From the NCBI GenBank assembly GCA_023105745.1, contig JALGQZ010000003.1, positions 71,584,696 through 71,648,695 on the forward strand: a stretch of 64,000 nucleotides of DNA, written 5' to 3'. Source of the stretch: Austropuccinia psidii (Eukaryota > Basidiomycota > Pucciniomycetes > Pucciniales > Sphaerophragmiaceae). Below, one piece after another: positions 57,958-64,000 of this stretch. The position numbers and the translations under genes are program-made. Under the pieces are notes generated by a model. The model saw nothing but the letters and a program-made list of their open reading frames with translations, had not been told where the DNA came from and searched no databases. How positions within the stretch are numbered: position 1 is the first letter of the stretch; every line of letters starts with the position of its first letter.

Positions 57958-60254
57958 CGATGAACAGGGAGAGAGAGCACAAGTTTTTTTTAAGAGAATA
58001 TGAAAATTAAGAGATTTAATGAGAACTGTTTTACCTACGGATTTGGTTAAAAAGTCGGCATTCATTGCCGTGGTGGGAACATGCTTCAATAGCATAATAC
58101 CTTTTTTGATCAGTGCTCGAATAAAATGAAACTTAATGTCCATGTGCTTAGTTTTAAAACCACTATGATTGGCATGGTTTAGTGCTAAAGTCAATTGCTC
58201 CTTTATTGTCATTGAGCAGAAGAGGATCAAGTGGAGACATTGTAAGTTGAATTTCATTGATGAGATTTATTAGCCATGTGGTTTCTTTGGCGGCATCACT
58301 GACAGACTTATATTTGGCTTCTGTTGTCAAATGAGAAACTGTCTGCTGTTTTTTTGAATGGCAAGATATTAGGTGTAAATTTATACTGACGGTGAATCCT
58401 GAAATTGATCTTCTATCAATAGGGCTTTTTCCCCAGTCTGCATCTGCATACGTCTTGATGTAATGAAATCCATTATTTTTGAATGTGAGACATCGGTTTT
58501 TTGAGTGATGTAGGTAGTGAAAAACTTGAAGGCATGCATTCCAATGTGATAAACCAGGTTTTTCAAGGAATTGGGATAAATGACTAAACGCAAAGGTATT
58601 GTCAGGTCGAGTGTTGGAACTCATATAATTTAGTGATCCAACAGCACTTTGGTAATTGATATTTAAATTGTTAAAGTCTTCATGTTCTTTATTGGATGAG
58701 TTCAAGAGTTGTAAGTGTGGTTTAAGAGGTGTGTTTGATGGAATAAGATCCTTGATTTGATATTTATCAGCTAATTTTTTGAGGTAATGTTCTTGATCAA
58801 GGCCAAATCCATCATCAAGATGATTGATTTTTATGCCTAAAAGTAAATTAGCCTGACCTAGATCCTTCATATCAAATTCTTTTTTAATTTCTTTTTTGAA
58901 TTCTTCCAAGTTTGGACCAAAGATAGCAAGGTCATCAACATAAACATAAATCCAAATAGAATTTTTACCTTTTCTCCAAAAAACACAAGGATCAGTGAGT
59001 GAGCATTGAAAGCTTGATGAGATCAACCAGTTTGAAAGATGCTTGTACCATGCTAAAGATGCTTGTTTAAGTCAATGTAAGGCTTTGTTGAGTTGTAAGA
59101 CTTGAGTTTCTTTGTTTTCTGGGACCCCTTGAGGAATTTCTAGGCAGATTTCTTCTTGCAGCAGTGCATTTAAGAAGGCACTTTGTATGTCCATTTGATG
59201 AAAATTGTGTCTATGAATTTCTGAAAAAGAGATAAGGGCGCATAGAGAAGATAATCTCCCAGTTGGTGCAAAAGTGCTTTGATAATCCAATCTGGCTATT
59301 TGGTGGAAGCCATGAGCACATAAGCAAGCTTTATACTCTATTGTTTTTCCAGAGTCATCCATTTTTCTTTAAAGACCCAAGTGCTTGTGATTAGGTGATC
59401 ACCTTCCTTTTTGTTTCTGAGGGTCCATACATTTAGTTTTTCAATATTTTGAAGATCTTTTTTAATTGCAAGGTTCCAGTTTTCTCTGTTTGAACTTGTC
59501 ATTGCTCAATGTTTTGATTTAGGCTTGCTAAGTTTGCTCTGGCTTGTCTTTGGGGAAATTATAGGATATTGTTGCTATCAATTTTGCTTGATATTAGAGT
59601 AGGGTGTCTAGGACCGATTACACAAATTCCTTTAGGTTGTTGTTCTTAAGAATAAACATAAATATCTTTGTCTTCATTATTTATGGAGTGTGATTCAATA
59701 CTTGAAGAATCTTCTTCTGCATTGGAATCAATTGATATTTCTTCTGTTGTTTCAGTTGGATTGGGGAATATTCTGACAATATCTTCAGTGAATTGTTTTT
59801 GAGAAGGTAGCAGTGGAAATGTTTCTTTATCAAATACTACATGTCTGCTAATGATAATTTTTTTATATAACAATCTTAGTATACAATAGCTGGAAGCTTT
59901 GTTTTTGTAACCTAAGAAAATCCCATCCCATGCCTTTGAAGCAAACTTGTTTAGAATGGAGTTTGTTGGAATCTTCACCCATGCCTTACATCTGAATGGT
60001 TTTAGTTTGTGGAGTGGTGGTTTTGAATTATGCCATATTTAATATGGTGTTTTTTTGATCTTCATTTTTAGGGATTGAATTGCAGAGGAAGGTTTCTGTT
60101 GATACTGCTTCTGCCCAAAATCTGATTGAGAGTTTAGATTGGAGTAGGATACATCTTGCCTTTTCTAGGATTGATTCATTGCCTTTTTCCAACAAAGGAG
60201 TGTGCTGAGGGGTATAGGGTGGAATGATTATGTGGTTCATTCCAAATTCAGCAC
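57958..60254 (-). pseudogene. pol: P1 pol 3' part: integrase end, RT, RNase H
   Basis: From 60254 down: integrase core end (HIIIPPYTPQHTPLLEKGNE, RFWAEAVSTETFLCN), FASKAWDGIFLGYKNKASSY, an acidic linker, RT (DYQSTFAPTGRLSSLCALIS, FHQMDIQSAFLNALL, IYVYVDDLAIFG) and RNase H (TYADADWGKSPIDRRSISGF, TEAKYKSVSDAAKETTWL, HVPTTAMNADFLTKSV). The order is typical of Ty1/copia. Several stops and frame changes separate the open pieces (around 59640, 59365, 59040 and 58165), so it is a pseudogene. It would have encoded the polyprotein for reverse transcription and integration. Confidence 0.88.
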
Positions 60255-62175
60255 TGTAAGATGTGACTATGGAACTGATGATAATATCACTATTAATCAA
60301 CAGTACTATGTTTGTTCTTATGAAATATAATAATAAAATATTATTATAACCACAATTAAATAATTAAAGAATTATTTCTTTCACGTGTTAAACAATACTA
60401 GTGATTTTAACAGTGAGCAGTAATTGTCTACAAGAATCAATTACAAGAAGATTTTAATAATAAAACTTCTTTTATTAAAATAATAAAATTATTTTGATAT
60501 ATAATTATCTTTTGCAAGAATAATTATAATGATAATTCTTGAAGAAAACTAATTTTAGAAAAAAACTTTAAGAATTAAAGATACATCACTCACTAATATT
60601 CCAAGAAACTTGTTGAAAGATAAGATAGAGAGATTTGACATAGAATTGTGGAATTTAAGGGTCAAAATGAATTTCTAACAGTATTACAACAATATATAGT
60701 TGGGTTCTATTATTTCACGTCTTTCTGATTGATTCTGAAAGATTTAAAACACTTAAGAATAGCTATAACTAATACTTACTTTTTGGTAATAATGATTTAA
60801 AATGATAATAAGATGATGATGTGGAAAAAACAGCAAGAGGTGGTCTCTTTTAAGTCAACAACAGCTCACAGAGGTGTGCCATGGAGCAAACTGAAAAACC
60901 ACTGAGTGAGAAAACAATAAACCTTTTTGGATTATTTATTGCATCATCTGTTGTCATGTAGGATTATCATAATTACTTAATTGATGCTTTTATGTGACTA
61001 CCAACCCCAATATGGTTAAGAATAAAAGGAGTAACATCTGTAAATCTTCTTTTATTCCAAAATAATCATTGATTTCTCAAAGTTATCAATGTCATTGGCA
61101 ATTTCATCACAGGTTGTAATTACTGTGAATTTTTGAAGATTCAGTGTTTCACGTAGAATAGCCAAAAATGGACTGTAAGTAAACCTTTTAATTTTACTAG
61201 TAAAACCATAATTATTTTTGGTTGTACCATAGATAATACAGTTCTCTATGAGTCCTGAAAGTTTCAGAAAGATTCATTAAGAATTGTATTTTTAATGAAT
61301 TTTTGAAGTTTTTACCTCATTTCTACGTAGAATTGCAAATAGCAGTATTTTGCTGGTTGCTATGAGGTAAATCAATTAATATATGTCCCAAAAGGGTTTT
61401 AATTACTCTTTTAGGGTCTAGTCATGGAAAGTAATCAAGAATTGATGTGGTTACAGGAGTCTAAGTAGCTCATTACCTCCTTGGCACGTCAAAATAGCAG
61501 GTTATTTGCTATTTTCTTATGATTACAGTAGGTGTAACATGGTAACCAAGTTCCCAAAGTGTTTTACTTTACTAATTGAGCCAAGATCAGCCATGGATCT
61601 AAGCTTTGGAGCTTTCTACACCTCTGAGGCCTCAGAAGTTGGGTACCCTGGCTCTCTTTGATGTCTTTTGTCCCCCTTGCCTATTTTTCACGTCAAGATA
61701 GAAATTTAAGCTTCAAGTGAGATATCCACTATGGGTGTACCAAAGGTCCATGTAAGAATACCATGATATTAAGTGCTCAAAACATGCATAACACTATTCT
61801 TAGTGTATATGTAACATGGGATTTCTCACATTCCCATCATTTTGGCGTGAAATTAAGAAAAACAAAAATTTTCACGGATCTTTTATGTGGTATTGATGAT
61901 TTGGTATTGAAGTATTTTCCATTTTACCACCTCACAGAGTTAATTTGAGCTTATTCACTCTATTGAGCTACCATAGTTGAGCTTTTGTGTAGATTCCAAA
62001 TCTGGCCTTAAATCCATGGATTTACTTACTCAATAAAAGGTTATTCATCTTTCCTGAAATTCAAAATGATGAATTTTGGATATATGCATGACCTATGAGT
62101 TATGCATAGTTCAAAATTTATTTTTAAGATGATTGTGGTTTATTTGGGTATGTAAAATATACCTCAAGGCTCACA
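60255..62175 (-). repeat. solo LTR D, uninterrupted
   Basis: 1921 bp, plus strand TGTAAGATGTGAC...CAAGGCTCACA, flanked by AGCAC (60250-60254 and 62176-62180). It matches the three D1 LTR segments throughout and has the A1 target (TACCA, 61925-61929) and the LTR E target (GTAAG, 61175-61179) only once each. Confidence 0.95.
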
Positions 62176-62180
62176 AGCAC

Positions 62181-63117
62181 AATGGTTCTCCAATTATTTA
62201 TTAATGAATTCTTCTCCTCCATCCTTCAATATATTTTTAACTTTCATTTCTAGAGTATTTTTGGCTGATATTTTCAGCTTACAAAAATTATTGAAGCAGT
62301 GGCTTTATTCCTGAGAAACTTAATGGTTATAAATTCATTCATTTGATCTATGATGATGAGTAAGTATTTAGAACCAGCTATGGAAGGAGATTGGAAAGGT
62401 TTACATAGATCAAGATGTAAATTTTCCAATAGGTGGTTAGCAGCTTTAAATGACTTTTTAAAAGGAAGTTGAGCTATCTTACCTTTTGTACATTAATTGC
62501 AAATGCTACTAACTTCAATAGTCTTGACTAATTTTTTCATATCATTTTTATTCATGTGTCCTAATAGCTTACACCACAAGGCGCCATTTTGTCTTGCTTG
62601 AGTATTTAGGCAGTGAAAATTAGAGAATTTGATGCAAGTTTCTAAAATATCACCTGTGATTGGGAAGAGGAATGAGGGTTCTTGATTATTATCTAAAGAG
62701 ATTTTGAATTGGAGTGCAGTTTTTTTAATTCACATTTCACTTGTGGTTATACTAGAGCGGGCTAGTAAATTAGTTGCCATATCAGGTACATAGAGACTGT
62801 TTGATAACAGCCATATATTACCAAGTCAATGAAATCTTTTTGCTAGTCCTTTTCCATGTGATATTAGTGTAGATTTACCGCATCCAGTGGCTAGTTTAGT
62901 TTGATGATTAGAGTATAGAGTTGCAAAGAAGGATTTATTATTGAACATGTGGCTAGATGCTCCCATATTGAGGAAAATTGTTATCAATCCATCCATTTCT
63001 TTTGATTCATGTGTCAACAGAGCTTGAGCCATAGTAAAGTTTACCTTTTTCTCTTTTTCTTTACATCTTCTTTCTGGTCTTCATTCAGGATGTAATTGCC
63101 AACATTGTTCTGGTCTA
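62181..63117 (-). pseudogene. pol: P1 pol 5' part: protease and integrase start
   Basis: From 63032 down: MAQALLTHESKEMDGLI, then NMGASSHMFNNKSFF, where copia proteases have D-[ST]-GAS (the catalytic Asp is Asn here). After a stop follow pieces of the GAG-pre-integrase domain (LWCKLLGHMNKNDMKKLVK) and the integrase start (LHLDLCKPFQSPSIAGSKYL). The order joins onto 60254 after removal of the solo LTR D. Stops and the lost protease Asp show it is inactive. Confidence 0.8.
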
Positions 63118-64000
63118 TGTATAGGATTTGACTATGAAACAATAAGTAAAAATTACTAATATTTTACTTATTGTACTATGAATTTACTTATAAATGAAAT
63201 AAATAAGATAATAATAATAATAATAATAAAGACTTATTACAATTATGGCGTAAAAATAATTATATTATTAAATGAATATAATAATATAATTTATATTATA
63301 AAAAAATATATAATAAATAAATATATTAATATAAGATAATTAATAAATTTAAAAGCACTTTATTATTTTCATCAACAAATAATAAATGCTTACAAAATTG
63401 TTTTTATTAATAAAAAACAATTAATAACAATAATATTACTAATATTGAAGTTATAAATTAATATAAATACTATTTATATTAATTATGGAATTATTAAAGT
63501 AATAATAGAGAAAAATTATTATAATAAGAGAAATAACCTACTTTTAATACTTAATATAATAATTTTGAATAATTTTATCCCAAAAAATGTAAATACAACT
63601 TATTTAAATTGTATTTACAATGAATTTTAAGAGAAATTTCAGTTTATCTTGATTTTATGTGGAATAGAGGTTTTTAAGAGAAGTTTAAACAAAAAAATTA
63701 AATAATTGTAATAATCATGTCAAGGCTGATTATTATAATACAATTATCTTTGGTCTTTAATAATATAAGAGTTTTATATATAAAGAATAAAGAAATTACC
63801 TTTTGATTTAATGATTTAGTGTTTTGTAAGTGTCTGAGGGGAAAACAGAGTAAAAAGAGCTCTATTTATAGTAAATACCTCCCTCCTAGAGTCCAGCAGG
63901 CTTCTAGTAGACGTGTACTGATGCTTTCTACTATAATTGATCAATATTTTAAGGTTTGGTGATGATTACATTATGATCAAACCATCTTACCTCATAATTA
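63118..64000 (-). repeat. LTR E, partial (runs off the window)
   Basis: TGTATAGGATTTGACTATG onward matches the solo LTR E from 47146 through the TATAAATAG box (inverted, near 63860) to the window end, with scattered indels in the AT-rich part. Confidence 0.88.

Larger units (their letters stand above)
57588..63117 (-). mobile_element. P1: Ty1/copia element, broken, 5' end missing
   Basis: 3' LTR 57588-57947, polypurine tract, pol in copia order (protease, integrase, RT, RNase H) on the minus strand. A solo LTR D is inserted at 60255-62175 and an LTR E stands at 63118. Left flank AAGCC would be the target duplication. The other end is outside the window. Confidence 0.85.

Overview
The window is a nest of LTR retrotransposons in an AT-rich fungal genome. 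I see no intact host gene, rRNA, tRNA or CRISPR array. The gag-pol proteins, spliceosomal-type introns and chromodomain Ty3/gypsy elements point to a basidiomycete. From memory, the C-family and A-family proteins closely resemble predictions from rust fungi, the myrtle rust Austropuccinia in particular. That assignment is an inference and needs a database search.

Families used below: A (LTR about 0.75 kb) and B (LTR about 1.5 kb) are related chromoviruses. C (LTR 1.8 kb) and D (LTR 1.9 kb) are a second, related pair. E is known only from its LTR (2 kb). P1 is a Ty1/copia element. Layout: 1-6937 is a graveyard of truncated LTRs (B, A, D-type, B, C, A) and copia scraps. At 6938 the 5' LTR of element D1 begins. 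It is interrupted by element A1 (7189-46481, TSD TGGTA) and a solo LTR E (47146-49135, TSD CTTAC). D1 coding sequence follows (50059-55291), itself split by a solo LTR B (53427-54948, TSD GATGA). Inside A1 lie B1 (12758-22278) and C1 (24917-45031, reverse strand, TSD TACTT). Inside C1 lies C2 (28364-38424, forward strand, TSD CTTCT). The chain D1>A1>C1>C2 is four levels deep. A solo LTR D at 60255-62175 is uninterrupted and shows the empty target sites of both A1 and the solo LTR E.

55292-57272 is a stretch of different composition that may hold remains of a host gene. 57273-63117 is reverse-strand copia material split by the solo LTR D (TSD AGCAC), and 63118-64000 is the start of another LTR E.

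How the elements work: A and B encode gag and pol in overlapping frames. They carry a GGGAAAA slippery site, a 6-nt spacer and a hairpin that covaries between A1 and B1. Their LTRs contain a segment complementary to the sequence just downstream of the 5' LTR, as in Tf1/sushi self-priming, and this pairing also differs in step between A and B. C and D use another plan. A two-intron ORF1 of unknown function overlaps a single gag-pol ORF2 by ATGA, while an ATG inside intron 2 opens a competing frame that fuses directly to ORF2. C2 has an unbroken 1754-codon ORF2, a perfect TSD and near-identical LTRs, and is the youngest-looking element. B1 is nearly intact (three nonsense codons). A1, C1, D1 and P1 are broken.
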